Origin: an uncultured Clostridium sp.
GTDB lineage: Bacteria; Bacillota; Clostridia; TANB77; CAG-508
Reading direction: 5' to 3'
NCBI GenBank assembly: GCA_946500615.1
Contig: CAMMWP010000019.1
Coordinates: 1 to 35,630, forward strand
DNA: 35,630 nt
Part shown: one piece after another, positions 1 through 9,111 of the stretch
Numbering within the stretch: the stretch's first letter is position 1
How the letters are laid out: every line of letters starts with the position of its first letter
Program-made: the position numbers and the translations under genes
Notes under the pieces: generated by a model
Told to the model about the DNA's origin: nothing
The model's database searches: none
What the model saw: the letters and a program-made list of their open reading frames with translations, nothing else

Positions 1-146
1 CGTTACGATTTAGATATTAGAATTTCTTAAACGGGAATTGGAGGGTAGCCGAGAACCTTAAAAATTTACCATATGACTACCCTCAGCTTGGAAGGTCTCA
101 ACTGTAACATAACACTTACTTTATTTTTCTTTTATTTTAAAAATGC
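1..146. other. Upstream intergenic stretch with an 8-bp inverted repeat
   Basis: No gene is supported here. GAGGGTAG (41-48) and CTACCCTC (77-84) form a perfect 8-bp stem around a 28-nt loop, followed at 120-140 by a T-rich stretch. This could be the 3' part of a structured RNA or the terminator region of the gene to the left. I could not match it to a riboswitch or ncRNA family. A nine-codon reading frame closes at 28-30 and might be the tail of an upstream gene, but it is too short to support. Confidence 0.3.
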
Positions 147-175
147 TTGACAGTTTACAATAATAAAGATAAAAT
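147..175 (+). promoter_or_regulatory. Sigma-A promoter of rny
   Basis: TTGACA at 147-152 and TAAAAT at 170-175 with a 17-nt spacer, an almost ideal housekeeping promoter. It would start the rny transcript near 182, giving a leader of about 80 nt. Confidence 0.75.
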
Positions 176-262
176 AGATATGGTAGGAAGAAATATATTT
201 AAAATAACAGATATATATTTATTTCGAACATTGAAAATTAAATAAGAAAGAGGTGTATGATT

Positions 263-1804
263 ATGATGATTGTAATCATTATTGTCTCTGTCTTAATCTC
301 ACTTGCAATAGGATTTCTAGTAGGAATGATATACAGAAAAAAAGTTGCAGAATCTAAAATTCAAGGAGCAGAAAACGAAGCCAAAAGATTAATTGATTTA
401 GCAAAAAAAGAAGGAGAAAATCTAAAGAAAGAAGAGATTTTCAAAGCTAAAGAAGAAATTATGAATAATAGAAAAGAATTAGATCAAGAGATTAAAGAAA
501 GAAGAGGCGAAGTACAAAAACAAGAAGCAAGATTAATTCAAAAAGAGGAAAATTTAGAAAGACGTTCAGAAAACTTTGAAAAAAGGGAGCAAGAACTAGA
601 AAGAGAAAGACAAAATATTGAAAACCAACAAGTAGAATTAGAAAAATTACATGAACAAGAAATGATTGAGCTTCAAAAAATTGCATCTTTAACGAAAGAA
701 GAAGCAAAACAAAGATTGCTTGCAGAAATGGAAAAAGAAATAACAGCAGAAAAAGCAACATTAATCAGAGAAAAAGAACAAAAAGCAAAAGAAGATGCAA
801 ACAAAAATGCAAAAGAAATATTATGTTATGCAGTACAAAAATGTGCCGCAGACCATTCTCAAGAAACAACAGTATCTATTGTTGCACTTCCAAATGACGA
901 TATGAAAGGAAGAATCATAGGTAGAGAAGGTAGAAACATAAAAGCATTAGAAACATTAACAGGAATTGATTTAATAATCGATGATACACCAGAAGCTGTC
1001 GTATTATCAGGATTTGACCCATTAAGAAGAGAAGTTGCAAAAATCGCGTTAGAAAAATTAATTGATGATGGAAGAATTCATCCAGCTAAAATTGAAGAAA
1101 TGGTAGAAAAAGCCAAAGAAGAATTAGATGCAACAATCAAAGAAGAAGGAGAAAGAGCTGTATTAGAAACAGGCGTTATTGGATTACATCCAGATCTTGT
1201 AAAATTAATTGGAAAATTAAAATATAGAACAAGTTATGGACAAAATGTATTAAACCATTCAATAGAAGTTTCAAACTTAGCAAGAATCATGGCAGAAGAA
1301 TTAGGATTAGACGCAAAACGTGCTAGAAGAGCAGGATTACTACATGATATCGGAAAAGCGTTAGACCATGATATGGAAGGAACACATGTAGAAATTGGTG
1401 TGGAAGTATTAAAAAAATATAAAGAAAATCCATTGGTAATTAATGCTGTAGAAGCACATCATGGAGATGTAGAGCCACAGACATTAGAAGCTGTTTTAGT
1501 ACAAGCAGCTGATGCAATATCAGCATCAAGACCGGGAGCTAGAAGAGAAACATTAGAAGCATATATCAAAAGATTACAAAACCTTGAAGAAATTGCTGAT
1601 TCCTTTGAAGGTGTTGATAAATCATTTGCTATACAAGCTGGTCGTGAAATTAGAGTGATTGTAAAACCAGAAAAAATTTCAGATGACCAAATGACAATTT
1701 TAGCAAGAGATGTTTCTAAGAAAATAGAAAATGAAATGGATTATCCGGGACAAATTAAAGTTAATGTTATTAGAGAAACAAGAACAGTAGATTATGCAAA
1801 ATAG
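263..1804 (+). CDS. rny: Ribonuclease Y
   Basis: Membrane-anchored 5'-end-sensitive endoribonuclease that starts mRNA decay in Firmicutes. Numbering from an in-frame ATG at 257: N-terminal TM helix about residues 3-26, a long charged coiled coil (about 30-185), a KH RNA-binding domain with [10 protein letters not shown] at 218-227, then a metal-binding HD domain with LLHDIGK (H363, D364). About 513 residues, the normal length for the family. Start choice: the ribosome binding site GAAAGAGGTG ends at 255 and is only a few bases from the ATG at 257 but well spaced from the ATG at 263, so 263 is preferred. The gene is monocistronic, with its own promoter and a strong terminator. In many Clostridia rny follows recA-recX; here metG follows it. 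Confidence 0.97.
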   Translation: MMIVIIIVSVLISLAIGFLVGMIYRKKVAESKIQGAENEAKRLIDLAKKEGENLKKEEIFKAKEEIMNNRKELDQEIKERRGEVQKQEARLIQKEENLERRSENFEKREQELERERQNIENQQVELEKLHEQEMIELQKIASLTKEEAKQRLLAEMEKEITAEKATLIREKEQKAKEDANKNAKEILCYAVQKCAADHSQETTVSIVALPNDDMKGRIIGREGRNIKALETLTGIDLIIDDTPEAVVLSGFDPLRREVAKIALEKLIDDGRIHPAKIEEMVEKAKEELDATIKEEGERAVLETGVIGLHPDLVKLIGKLKYRTSYGQNVLNHSIEVSNLARIMAEELGLDAKRARRAGLLHDIGKALDHDMEGTHVEIGVEVLKKYKENPLVINAVEAHHGDVEPQTLEAVLVQAADAISASRPGARRETLEAYIKRLQNLEEIADSFEGVDKSFAIQAGREIRVIVKPEKISDDQMTILARDVSKKIENEMDYPGQIKVNVIRETRTVDYAK

Positions 1805-1835
1805 AAAAAACCACGCGGAAATGCGTGGTTTTTTT
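1805..1835 (+). terminator. Intrinsic terminator of rny
   Basis: A 12-bp stem AAAAAACCACGC / GCGTGGTTTTTT with a 6-nt loop, running into a T-tract directly after the rny stop codon. The A-rich 5' side means it could also work on the other strand. Confidence 0.92.
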
Positions 1836-1869
1836 AGTTTAAATTTCCCTAAATTTCATAAAGCGTGTA

Positions 1870-1898
1870 TAGACTTTTTGAAAATTTTATGATAATAT
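1870..1898 (+). promoter_or_regulatory. Extended -10 promoter of metG
   Basis: TAGACT (1870-1875), 17-nt spacer ending in TGA, then TAATAT (1893-1898). The weak -35 is offset by the TGn extended -10. The same TAGACT-17-TGn-TAATAT layout is found in front of tRNA-Leu at 8488-8516. Confidence 0.6.
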
Positions 1899-1939
1899 AT
1901 TTGTAAAAATTTAACATTCATAAAAGGGAGATGAGCGAT

Positions 1940-3514
1940 TTGAAGAATACATTTTATGTAACAACACCAATTTATTATCCAAGTGGAAAATTTCATATAG
2001 GAACAGCCTATACGACAGTCTTAGCAGATACCATGAAAAGATATCATGAACTCAAAGGTGAAGAAAGCTATATGCTAACAGGAACAGATGAGCATGGACA
2101 AAAAATACAAGGAATTGCAGAAAAAAATGGAAAAACACCAAAAGAATATGTAGATGAAATGGCAATACAAGCAAAAAAACTATGGGAAAAAATGGGAATT
2201 CACTACGACGACTTTATACAAACAACAGAAGAAAGACATACAAAAATTGTCCAAAAAATATTTGACAAATTTATGGAACAAGGGGACATCTATAAAGGAG
2301 AATATGAAGGATGGTATTGTATACCATGTGAAACCTATTTTACAGAAACCCAATTGATAGACGGAAAATGTCCAGACTGTGGCAGAGAAGTAAAATTAAT
2401 GAAAGAAGAATCCTATTTTTTTAACATGAAAAAATATGTAGGCAAACTAGTCAAATATTATGATGAACATCCAGACTTTATCAAGCCAGCATTCAGAAAA
2501 AATGAAATGATCAATAACTTCATAAAACCGGGATTGGAAGACTTATGTGTTACAAGGACAAGTTTTGACTGGGGAATTAAAGTTTTAAAAGACCCCAAAC
2601 ATGTTGTATATGTATGGCTAGACGCCTTAACCAATTATTTAACTGCACTAGGATATATGTCAGAAGACGATACCTTATTTAAAAAATACTGGCCAGCAGA
2701 CTTGCAAATTGTCGGAAAAGACATTGCTCGATTCCATTTAATTTATTGGCCAATATTCTTAATGGCTTTAGACTTACCATTACCAAAAACGATTTTGGTA
2801 CACAATTGGATTATGATGAAAGATGGAAAAATGTCAAAATCAAAAGGAAATGTCATTTATCCAGAAACACTTATCGATAGATATGGATTGGATCCAACAA
2901 GATATTTCTTACTTAGAGAAATGCCTGTTAATCAAGATGGAATCTTTTCACCAGAAGCATTTGTAGAAAGATATAATTTTGATTTATGTAATGATTTAAG
3001 TAATTTATTAAATCGAACGGTATCTATGGTAAATAAATATTTTGAAGGAAATGTTCCAGAATATAATGGAACACCAAATGCAGTAGATAAAGAACTAGAA
3101 GCATATGCAACCGAAAAAATTAAAAATTTTGAAGAAAAATTAAATGATTATGAAATTGCAAATGCATTACAAGAAATATGGGATTTGATTGCAAGAACCA
3201 ATAAATATATTGATGAGACTATGCCATGGGCTTTAGCAAAAGAAGAAAAAACAGAGGAATTAAAATCAGTAATGTATCATCTAATAGAAAACTTAAGGAA
3301 AATTGCCATTTTAATCAAACCATTTATGACAGATACGGCAAATAATATTTTAAGGCAAATTGGAATAACAGAAATTGATAGTATTAAATGGGAAGATATA
3401 TATGCTTATGATACTTTAAAAGATAGAAAAGTCATTGAAAAAGGTGAACCTATTTTCATGAGATTACATGTAGAGGAAGAAGTAGAATATTTAAAATCAG
3501 TGATGAAAAAGTGA
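1940..3514 (+). CDS. metG: Methionyl-tRNA synthetase, short form
   Basis: Charges tRNA-Met with methionine. Class I features: FHIGTAYTT (HIGH-type motif with T in the last place), TGTDEHG, a zinc knuckle with two CxxC pairs (C130/C133 and C147/C150, counted from the in-frame ATG at 1931), WLDALTNY, and KMSKS at 300-304. Start choice: the binding site AAAGGGAG touches the ATG at 1931, whereas the TTG at 1940 lies 9 nt away and gives MKNTFYVTTPIYY, matching where homologues begin. The protein is about 524 residues and stops after the anticodon-binding helical domain. It lacks the C-terminal OB-fold tRNA-binding/dimerisation domain found in longer forms such as that of Bacillus subtilis. Monocistronic. 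Confidence 0.97.
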   Translation: MKNTFYVTTPIYYPSGKFHIGTAYTTVLADTMKRYHELKGEESYMLTGTDEHGQKIQGIAEKNGKTPKEYVDEMAIQAKKLWEKMGIHYDDFIQTTEERHTKIVQKIFDKFMEQGDIYKGEYEGWYCIPCETYFTETQLIDGKCPDCGREVKLMKEESYFFNMKKYVGKLVKYYDEHPDFIKPAFRKNEMINNFIKPGLEDLCVTRTSFDWGIKVLKDPKHVVYVWLDALTNYLTALGYMSEDDTLFKKYWPADLQIVGKDIARFHLIYWPIFLMALDLPLPKTILVHNWIMMKDGKMSKSKGNVIYPETLIDRYGLDPTRYFLLREMPVNQDGIFSPEAFVERYNFDLCNDLSNLLNRTVSMVNKYFEGNVPEYNGTPNAVDKELEAYATEKIKNFEEKLNDYEIANALQEIWDLIARTNKYIDETMPWALAKEEKTEELKSVMYHLIENLRKIAILIKPFMTDTANNILRQIGITEIDSIKWEDIYAYDTLKDRKVIEKGEPIFMRLHVEEEVEYLKSVMKK

Positions 3515-3548
3515 TATGGGGATAGACACATTATTAGAAAATAATTAG

Positions 3549-3621
3549 AAAAATATAGAATATAAAAACAACAATTTAGGTAATAGAAAATTGTGTGAGA
3601 AAAAATATTCTATATTTTTTT
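3549..3621 (+). terminator. Two-tier hairpin after metG, probable terminator
   Basis: AAAAATATAGAATA (3549-3562) pairs perfectly with TATTCTATATTTTT (3606-3619) and runs into a T-tract. Inside the 43-nt loop, ACAATTT (3571-3577) pairs with AAATTGT (3588-3594). The long AT-only stem and large loop are unusual for a terminator, but the position between metG and the next gene fits one. Confidence 0.5.
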
Positions 3622-3707
3622 AATTTTTTATACAAATTCTTGATAAAATAGTATATAATAGAAACGAAAAAATGGATAAATAAATGAAAATTAATAGGAA
3701 ATAAAAT

Positions 3708-4604
3708 ATGAAAGAAGAAATAAATATGTCTTTAGTACCTGTAAAATTTAGATTTACTACAAAAGAAAAAATCATCATGATTATCATTATGATACTTATG
3801 GTAATAGGAATTATTATCACATGGGTAAACTATGTAGAAAATGCTAAAATAAAGGTACAATATGAATTGGCACAAAAACAACTACAAGAAGCACTCATAA
3901 AGGAACAAGAAGAAGCAGAAAGAAAAAGACAGGAAAAATTACCGAAATTGACAGAAGAAGGAAAAGAAAATATAAAACATATATATAGTTCTGATACTAA
4001 AAGGGCTTTTTTAACATTTGATGATGGACCATCTAGCAATACAAGTCAGATATTAGATATATTAAAAGAAAAAGGAATTAAAGCTACTTTTTTTGTATTA
4101 GGATCTAATGTTGAAAAAAAACCAGAACTTGTAAAAAGAATGTATGATGAAGGACACTTTATTGCCAATCATGGATATACCCATATATATGAAAATATTT
4201 ATCAATCACCAGAAGCAGTTATAAATGAATATAATCAATGCAATCAAGCAGTAAGGAATGCCATTGGTGAACAAGAGTATAATTCTCATTTATTCCGATT
4301 TCCGGGAGGATTAAATGGCGGAAAATATGCAGAAATCAAAAATCAAGCCAATGCATTATTGCTTGAAAATAGCATTGTTCATGTGGATTGGAATGCATTA
4401 AATGGAGATTCAGAGACAACAAATCCAACCACTGAATATGAAATGAAGAGAATTGCTGACACAACCGCAAATAAGCAAAGTGTTGTTATTTTGATGCATG
4501 ATGCAGAAGCTAAAAAGGTAACAGCAGAAACATTGCCTAATATAATAGAATATTTATTAGGACAAGGATATACATTCAAAAATTTTTATGAAATCATAAA
4601 ATAA
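3708..4604 (+). CDS. Membrane-anchored polysaccharide deacetylase (NodB/CE4 family)
   Basis: Probably removes acetyl groups from N-acetylglucosamine or N-acetylmuramic acid in peptidoglycan, which alters lysozyme sensitivity or wall remodelling. 298 residues: one N-terminal TM helix (about 20-40), an E/K/Q-rich coiled stalk (45-95), then the CE4 domain. Catalytic signature present: TFDDGPS with D105 and D106, HGYTH with the metal-binding H155 and H159, RFPGG (197-201), VDWN with D227, and ILMHD with H264. All five CE4 motifs look intact, so it should be active outside the membrane. Start ATG 3708 has AGGAA seven bases upstream. A perfect TATAAT at 3654-3659 may be the -10, but no good -35 sits 17 nt before it. 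It ends only about 40 nt before the next gene. Confidence 0.92.
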   Translation: MKEEINMSLVPVKFRFTTKEKIIMIIIMILMVIGIIITWVNYVENAKIKVQYELAQKQLQEALIKEQEEAERKRQEKLPKLTEEGKENIKHIYSSDTKRAFLTFDDGPSSNTSQILDILKEKGIKATFFVLGSNVEKKPELVKRMYDEGHFIANHGYTHIYENIYQSPEAVINEYNQCNQAVRNAIGEQEYNSHLFRFPGGLNGGKYAEIKNQANALLLENSIVHVDWNALNGDSETTNPTTEYEMKRIADTTANKQSVVILMHDAEAKKVTAETLPNIIEYLLGQGYTFKNFYEIIK

Positions 4605-4648
4605 ACATGTACAGAAAAACTGTTATGAGAAAGAAAGGAGCTATCGTT

Positions 4649-6985
4649 TTGCCAAAAAAAACAGGAGAAAAAGTAGATGAAATGAAAGAAAAATTAGACT
4701 ATTTAGGATTAGACTTGGAAGAAGCAAAAAACCAATTTGAAAATTATGAGCCATTAAAATTTAGAGTACCTAAATTTTATGATGAAAAACAATATAGACA
4801 ATATCGATATATACCAATAAAAGATATTCAAATATTATTAACACCAGCAAACCGATTAGATGATATACAAGAAAAATATAAAAATGCAAGTCCATTAGCT
4901 GAATATTTAGATACAGAAGATGAAAAAAATTATATAAAACACACAACATTTTTAAAAATGCTAAAAGACTTAAAAATAGAGGATGTAGAAAAAGTACAAG
5001 AAGAACAAGCAAAGCTAACCAAAAAAATACCATTTAAAGTAAAATATGAAGGAAATTATTTGTGGCAAATATATTATGCAGAAGATACAGATCAATATTT
5101 TATGTTAGTCCCAACAGAGGATACAGACTATTCCACCTTTTTCTATTTATTGAAAAAACAATTAGAAAAAAAGAAAACAGGAAAAATATTTGTCCCAATT
5201 AGAAATCTTTCATATAGTAACACATATTTAAAGAAAACAGAATTTGAAGATATTGAAAACTATTTATGGTTATTTACAAAAGATTGGCCATTAATTTATG
5301 AAGTATATGATAAGAGTGAAAAATTATCGATTCATATAGTTGGAGAAGCAGAAGTATATGAAAGCATCAGAAGTCCATACAAAATAAAATTAAATAGCTT
5401 AGTAGAAGCAAATCAATTTTATAAATTGTTAAAAGCAATGTTTATTTTGCAAACAGAATTGCCACATTATTTTACATTTAAAACCAATCTTACAAAAGGT
5501 GGTGAATTAGAATTTTATAACCAAGACTATAAAATAGAATATGACAATATCGCAGAATGGATAAATGATGAATATGAAGTAGGAATTCAAAAACAAGAAT
5601 TAATAGAAGAATTATTAAAAGAAAACAAAATAAAATTAGACAACTTAAAAGTAATTGCAGGTTCTCAAGAAATAGAATATTTAGCAAAAGAAAAACAAAT
5701 ATCTACATTTTTAGAATGTAAAAAAACATTTTTTGGTAAGTTTAAATATTATTTTAAATACAGTAAGAAAAACAAAAAAAATGCGATAAAAGAAAATTCT
5801 TTAGAAGAATCCAATATACAAGAAGAAAAAGATGACAAAGAAGAGAAAAAAACACAAAGAAAAAAGAAGAAAGAAAAATACACAATTGAAGAGTTAATTC
5901 AACTATATAAAGAATATGAATTAAATGAAACAGAATTAAAAAATATGCTAATGGATATCAATGCTTTAAAATTGAAAAATAAAAACATGGCAAAAAAAAT
6001 AGAAAATGCAACCAATTTTATACAAGAAATTGATAATCATAAAAGAAGTATATTTGAATTTTGGAAATATAGTAATAAAGACGAGGTAGCATCTTTAGCG
6101 GCAGGGGAAGAAGAAGAGATCAATATTATAAAAAAAGTCACGAAAGTATTCGATTATCATGAAGACTTAGAAAACTTTGGAAATACAATGGATCAAGTAG
6201 AAAGAAAAGCATTAAGTAAAAGTGAAACAGATAGTATTTACTTAACAACAACAAATATTTTTCCGATACTAAATAAAGTAAAAAATAACGAAGTACTACC
6301 AAAAGAAATCGAAAATCAATTAAAAGACTTGAAAAAAGAGTTGCAACAGCAAAATACATTAGAAGATATAGAAGAATTTGATATATTTGGTGGGATGTCA
6401 CAAGATGCGACAAAAGTTTCTAAGATTGCCAATAAAAATCATAGAGAAATTGCAAAAGATAAATTTAATATCTTAGAAATTAATAAAAACACAAAACAAA
6501 TCGGATACAAAATGACATTAGAAACCGTTGTCGATACGATAAAAAAAGCATTAAACAAAGTTGTCATTATTGATGATTTACCAGTATATAAATTGGTGGA
6601 CGAAGAAAAGTTGAATAACCAAGATTTTAATATTTTTAATATAAATCCAGAAAATGAAATTTATGAAGATATAAAAAATAAAACAAATAAATTTAATTTA
6701 TATAAAATAAATGCCAAAAGAGGAATGAACGGAATTAGTTATACAAATAGTATTTTTTATGACAATCAAAATAAAACTTTGCCAATTGGACAAAACATAT
6801 CTACCAAAATTTTATTAGATCTTTCAAATGTGGACTTGAAGTTAATAAATAGGACTTCATTTAAAATAGCGGATATAGAAGACGAGAAAGATGATTTTTC
6901 TAAAGTCAATATAAAAACAATTCATGTATTTGAATATGACGTTATTTTAGAAGAATTAAATGAACAAGCTGAAGAAGATAAATAA
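4649..6985 (+). CDS. Large charged protein of unknown function
   Basis: I do not recognise this family. About 778 residues, no signal peptide and no TM segment, so cytosolic. The first third (to about residue 330) is aromatic-rich with an alpha/beta look. A very lysine/glutamate-rich linker (about 375-425, runs such as EEKDDKEEKKTQRKKKKEK) separates it from a helical middle part (about 425-600) and a C-terminal part ending in an acidic tail. Start choice: a strong AGAAAGGAG ends at 4640, eight bases before the in-frame TTG at 4649 (TTG CCA AAA AAA). An upstream ATG at 4607 lies 2 nt after the deacetylase stop but has no binding site. The spacing suggests co-transcription with the deacetylase. 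Composition matches its neighbours, with no sign of transfer. Confidence 0.85.
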   Translation: MPKKTGEKVDEMKEKLDYLGLDLEEAKNQFENYEPLKFRVPKFYDEKQYRQYRYIPIKDIQILLTPANRLDDIQEKYKNASPLAEYLDTEDEKNYIKHTTFLKMLKDLKIEDVEKVQEEQAKLTKKIPFKVKYEGNYLWQIYYAEDTDQYFMLVPTEDTDYSTFFYLLKKQLEKKKTGKIFVPIRNLSYSNTYLKKTEFEDIENYLWLFTKDWPLIYEVYDKSEKLSIHIVGEAEVYESIRSPYKIKLNSLVEANQFYKLLKAMFILQTELPHYFTFKTNLTKGGELEFYNQDYKIEYDNIAEWINDEYEVGIQKQELIEELLKENKIKLDNLKVIAGSQEIEYLAKEKQISTFLECKKTFFGKFKYYFKYSKKNKKNAIKENSLEESNIQEEKDDKEEKKTQRKKKKEKYTIEELIQLYKEYELNETELKNMLMDINALKLKNKNMAKKIENATNFIQEIDNHKRSIFEFWKYSNKDEVASLAAGEEEEINIIKKVTKVFDYHEDLENFGNTMDQVERKALSKSETDSIYLTTTNIFPILNKVKNNEVLPKEIENQLKDLKKELQQQNTLEDIEEFDIFGGMSQDATKVSKIANKNHREIAKDKFNILEINKNTKQIGYKMTLETVVDTIKKALNKVVIIDDLPVYKLVDEEKLNNQDFNIFNINPENEIYEDIKNKTNKFNLYKINAKRGMNGISYTNSIFYDNQNKTLPIGQNISTKILLDLSNVDLKLINRTSFKIADIEDEKDDFSKVNIKTIHVFEYDVILEELNEQAEEDK

Positions 6986-7043
6986 GATATATAAAAAAAT
7001 AGAACTTATTAGGATTTTAGTCTATAACATCAGTCCTTAGACA

Positions 7044-7110
7044 CCATTTTACTTCGTAAAATGGCATGCTATTGTTGGTCTTAACAAAAATTCCTATCAA
7101 GACATAGTAT
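7044..7110 (+). other. Structured two-hairpin motif, copy A (upstream of lysozyme gene)
   Basis: Hairpin 1: CCATTTTAC-ttc-GTAAAATGG (7044-7064). One base later a second, bulged hairpin: ATGCTAT (7066-7072) pairs with ATAGTAT (7104-7110, one G-U); a 5-nt bulge (7073-7077) lies on the 5' side only; GTCTT (7078-7082) pairs with AAGAC (7099-7103). The same architecture (ATTTTAC/GTAAAAT hairpin, TGGCA, then a stem with a 5'-side bulge) recurs at 22038-22166 and 29367-29457. It lies 30 nt before the lysozyme start, so it may be a 5' leader RNA. Confidence 0.45.
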
Positions 7111-7139
7111 ATCAATAAGAAATTTGATAGGAGGAATGT

Positions 7140-8393
7140 ATGTTCAAAAAATGTATATTGGGTATTATTATATTTGTCTTTGTATTTAGTATACAAATAA
7201 ATCATACATATGCATTAACGCCACAATCTAGTTTAAATTATGAGGGGATTGATGTTAGTAATTGGCAAGGATATATTGATTATGAACAAGTCAAAAATGC
7301 AGGAATACAAGTTGTATATATAAAGGCTAGTCAAGGTACAAATATAAAAGATGCGTATTTTGATATGAATTATGAAAATGCAAAAGCAAATGGCTTACGT
7401 GTAGGTTTTTATCATTTTTTAACAGCAACTAATACAGAAGAAGCAATCGAAGAAGCAAATTTTTTTGTTTCTGTGATTCAAGGGAAAACGCCAGATTGTA
7501 AATTGGTATTAGACTATGAAAGTTTTGGAGGCGTTGCAAGAGAAGAAGTAAATCGTATAGCTAGAACATTTATGGAACGTGTGGAAGCGCTAACCAGTAA
7601 AGAGATAATGCTATATAGTGACTTATCAAATGCTAGAAATACTTTTGATACAAGTTTAGCAGAAGATTATGACTTATGGATTGCTTATTATGAAGATAAA
7701 AATAATCTAGTAAATATACAAACCAGTTGGAATACATATGTAGGAATACAATATACAGATAGGGGAAGTGTAAATGGGATTAATGGAAGTGTAGATAGAG
7801 ATTTATATACAGAAGAAATTTTTCTAAACGAGAATTCTGAAATTCCTAATAATAATGAAAATGAGTTTCCTAAAAATACAGAAAGTATAGAATATACAGT
7901 ACAAAGTGGAGATACTTTAAGTGCTATTGCAAGGAGATATGGTACAACAGTACAAGAACTTGTAGATATTAATCAAATACAAAATCCTAATCTCATTTAT
8001 CCGGGTGAAAAACTAAGAGTACTTACAAATTCAACAGTGCCGGGAACTGAAGAAAGAGGAACAGGAAGTATTACATATATAGTAAGAAGAGGAAATACTT
8101 TGTCACAAATAGCAAGAGCGTATCACGTTAGTGTACAACATATTGTGGAGATAAATGATATTCCAGATCCAGATTTGATTTATCCCGGACAAAAGTTGAG
8201 AATTACAGAAAGTGATGTAACAGACTTATCTCCAGTTGATAATACGATTCAAGTGTATTATGTTGTTAAAGATGGCGATACTTTATATGGAATTGCAAGG
8301 AGATTTGGAATTACGTTAAATGAAATTTTACAATATAATGATATTCCAAATCCGAATCTCATTTATCCGGGACAGACAATTAAAATCGTGTAA
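7140..8393 (+). CDS. Secreted GH25 muramidase with three LysM repeats
   Basis: Cleaves the beta-1,4 bond between N-acetylmuramic acid and N-acetylglucosamine. Signal peptide at 1-26 (MFKKCILGI..., cleavage probably after TYA). GH25 domain about 35-230: GIDVSNWQG with D38, and the catalytic pair in VLDYES (D125, E127). A short N/E-rich linker follows, then three LysM modules at about 251-295, 312-356 and 372-417, each with the YxVxxGDTLxxIA and NPxLIYPGQ pattern; these bind glycan and hold the enzyme on the wall. Start ATG 7140 is 5 nt after AGGAGG (7129-7134). It follows motif A and stands alone. As a free-standing enzyme with LysM anchors and no phage genes around it, it is more likely a cell-wall autolysin or competitor lysin than a prophage endolysin. 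Confidence 0.94.
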   Translation: MFKKCILGIIIFVFVFSIQINHTYALTPQSSLNYEGIDVSNWQGYIDYEQVKNAGIQVVYIKASQGTNIKDAYFDMNYENAKANGLRVGFYHFLTATNTEEAIEEANFFVSVIQGKTPDCKLVLDYESFGGVAREEVNRIARTFMERVEALTSKEIMLYSDLSNARNTFDTSLAEDYDLWIAYYEDKNNLVNIQTSWNTYVGIQYTDRGSVNGINGSVDRDLYTEEIFLNENSEIPNNNENEFPKNTESIEYTVQSGDTLSAIARRYGTTVQELVDINQIQNPNLIYPGEKLRVLTNSTVPGTEERGTGSITYIVRRGNTLSQIARAYHVSVQHIVEINDIPDPDLIYPGQKLRITESDVTDLSPVDNTIQVYYVVKDGDTLYGIARRFGITLNEILQYNDIPNPNLIYPGQTIKIV

Positions 8394-8402
8394 TATTATT
8401 TT

Positions 8403-8448
8403 GTTACCATTCAGACTTCCCTTGCGTTTGGAAAGGCCGAATGGTAAC
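8403..8448 (+). terminator. Long hairpin after the lysozyme gene
   Basis: GTTACCATTC (8403-8412) and GAATGGTAAC (8439-8448) form a perfect 10-bp stem, with TTCC/GGAA pairing inside the loop. It lies 10 nt after the lysozyme stop. The T-tract is poor (TATAATTTTA), so it may be a weak terminator or an mRNA 3' stabiliser. Confidence 0.5.
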
Positions 8449-8487
8449 TATAATTTTACAACTTTTAAAAAAATTGTGAAATTATTC

Positions 8488-8516
8488 TAGACTTTTTTTA
8501 ATATATGTGCTAATAT
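8488..8516 (+). promoter_or_regulatory. Promoter of tRNA-Leu
   Basis: TAGACT (8488-8493), 17-nt spacer ending in TGC (extended -10), TAATAT (8511-8516). The tRNA 5' end at 8536 is about 20 nt downstream, so the primary transcript needs RNase P trimming. Confidence 0.6.
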
Positions 8517-8535
8517 ATATTAGTATATATCTTAT

Positions 8536-8618
8536 GCCGATGTGGCGGAATTGGTAGACGCACTGGACTCAAAATCCAGCGGGAAACCATGTGGGTTCGA
8601 GTCCCACCATCGGTACCA
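8536..8618 (+). tRNA. tRNA-Leu (anticodon CAA)
   Basis: Acceptor stem GCCGATG (8536-8542) pairs with CATCGGT (8608-8614); discriminator A, encoded CCA at 8616-8618. Anticodon stem CTGGA/TCCAG around loop CTCAAAA gives anticodon CAA, reading UUG. T-arm GTGGG-TTCGAGT-CCCAC. The total of 83 nt with an extra variable arm fits the class II tRNA-Leu. Confidence 0.96.
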
Positions 8619-8744
8619 TGAATTAATCAATTTTCAGAAGATGAAGATGTCTTTCTTCATTTTTTTTGTATCAGTAAGTTTGGAAAGTATCTTCTAAAAT
8701 ACTTGAGGAAATCTTTTTTTATTACTATCTAAATAAGCTTATAA
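8612..8744. repeat. 133-bp direct repeat, left copy (overlaps tRNA-Leu 3' end)
   Basis: Starts with GGTACCA, the last seven bases of tRNA-Leu, and continues for 133 bp. The right copy is at 10201-10332. I count four substitutions and one T-run indel between the copies. The pair flanks a 1.46-kb segment with two membrane protein genes and a toxin-antitoxin-like pair. Confidence 0.9.
8641..8668 (+). terminator. Terminator of tRNA-Leu
   Basis: ATGAAGA (8641-8647) pairs with TCTTCAT (8654-8660) and runs into eight T residues. It lies inside the left direct repeat. In the right copy one stem base is changed (GAAGA to GAAAA) with no matching change opposite, so that copy is probably a weakened relic. 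Confidence 0.8.
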
Positions 8745-8848
8745 GTTTGCAGTAGTCTTTCTTTTAGAGTTATATTTTTGTTTGTTGATTTTTAGATACA
8801 AAAAGCATAAGGACTTTTAATATTTCCCTGTATATTTTCTTCAAATAA

Positions 8849-8877
8849 TTGAATTTCTAATATTTTTTTGATATTAT
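8849..8877 (+). promoter_or_regulatory. Promoter of the small membrane protein pair
   Basis: TTGAAT (8849-8854), 17-nt spacer, TATTAT (8872-8877), 36 nt before the first gene of the islet. Confidence 0.6.
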
Positions 8878-8912
8878 ATATATAAACATTGCAAAGGAGG
8901 GGGAGTTTTTTT

Positions 8913-9107
8913 ATGACAAATCCAGATTCTTTTAAACCAGTTGCACCTAAAACTACAAATGAATTAACTGATAGTCACACAATAGTAGATGTTGGCAAAC
9001 GAACTCAGGATACTGTTCAAAAGGTGGTAACTATTGAGGCAATAGTTTTAGCGATTATAGTAGTATTAGTAATTGTTTTAATAATTAAGAAAAAAAAGAA
9101 AGGATAA
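8913..9107 (+). CDS. Small single-TM protein of unknown function
   Basis: 64 residues: a polar N-terminal half (MTNPDSFKPVAPKT...), one C-terminal TM helix (about 38-59) and a lysine tail KKKKKG. A tail-anchored or N-out small membrane protein; family not recognised. Start choice: the very strong AAAGGAGGGGGAG (8893-8905) ends seven bases before ATG 8913; an in-frame TTG at 8889 lies upstream of the binding site and is not used. Four bases separate its stop from the next ATG, so the two genes are an operon and probably partners. Part of the islet between the direct repeats. Confidence 0.75.
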   Translation: MTNPDSFKPVAPKTTNELTDSHTIVDVGKRTQDTVQKVVTIEAIVLAIIVVLVIVLIIKKKKKG

Positions 9108-9111
9108 AATT

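Noticed and set aside
1..30. Nine codons ending in TAA (RYDLDIRIS) as the tail of recX or another gene
   Set aside because: Too short to tell a coding tail from chance; needs sequence to the left.
492..761. Minus-strand ORFs within rny and many other genes (for example 18210-18602, 32401-32913)
   Set aside because: They lie opposite well-identified genes or AT-rich spacers, lack ribosome binding sites and read as low-complexity shadows of the + strand.
3640..3659. TTGATA followed by TATAAT as a promoter of the deacetylase gene
   Set aside because: The spacer is only 8 nt, so the two hexamers cannot work together; only the TATAAT may be real.
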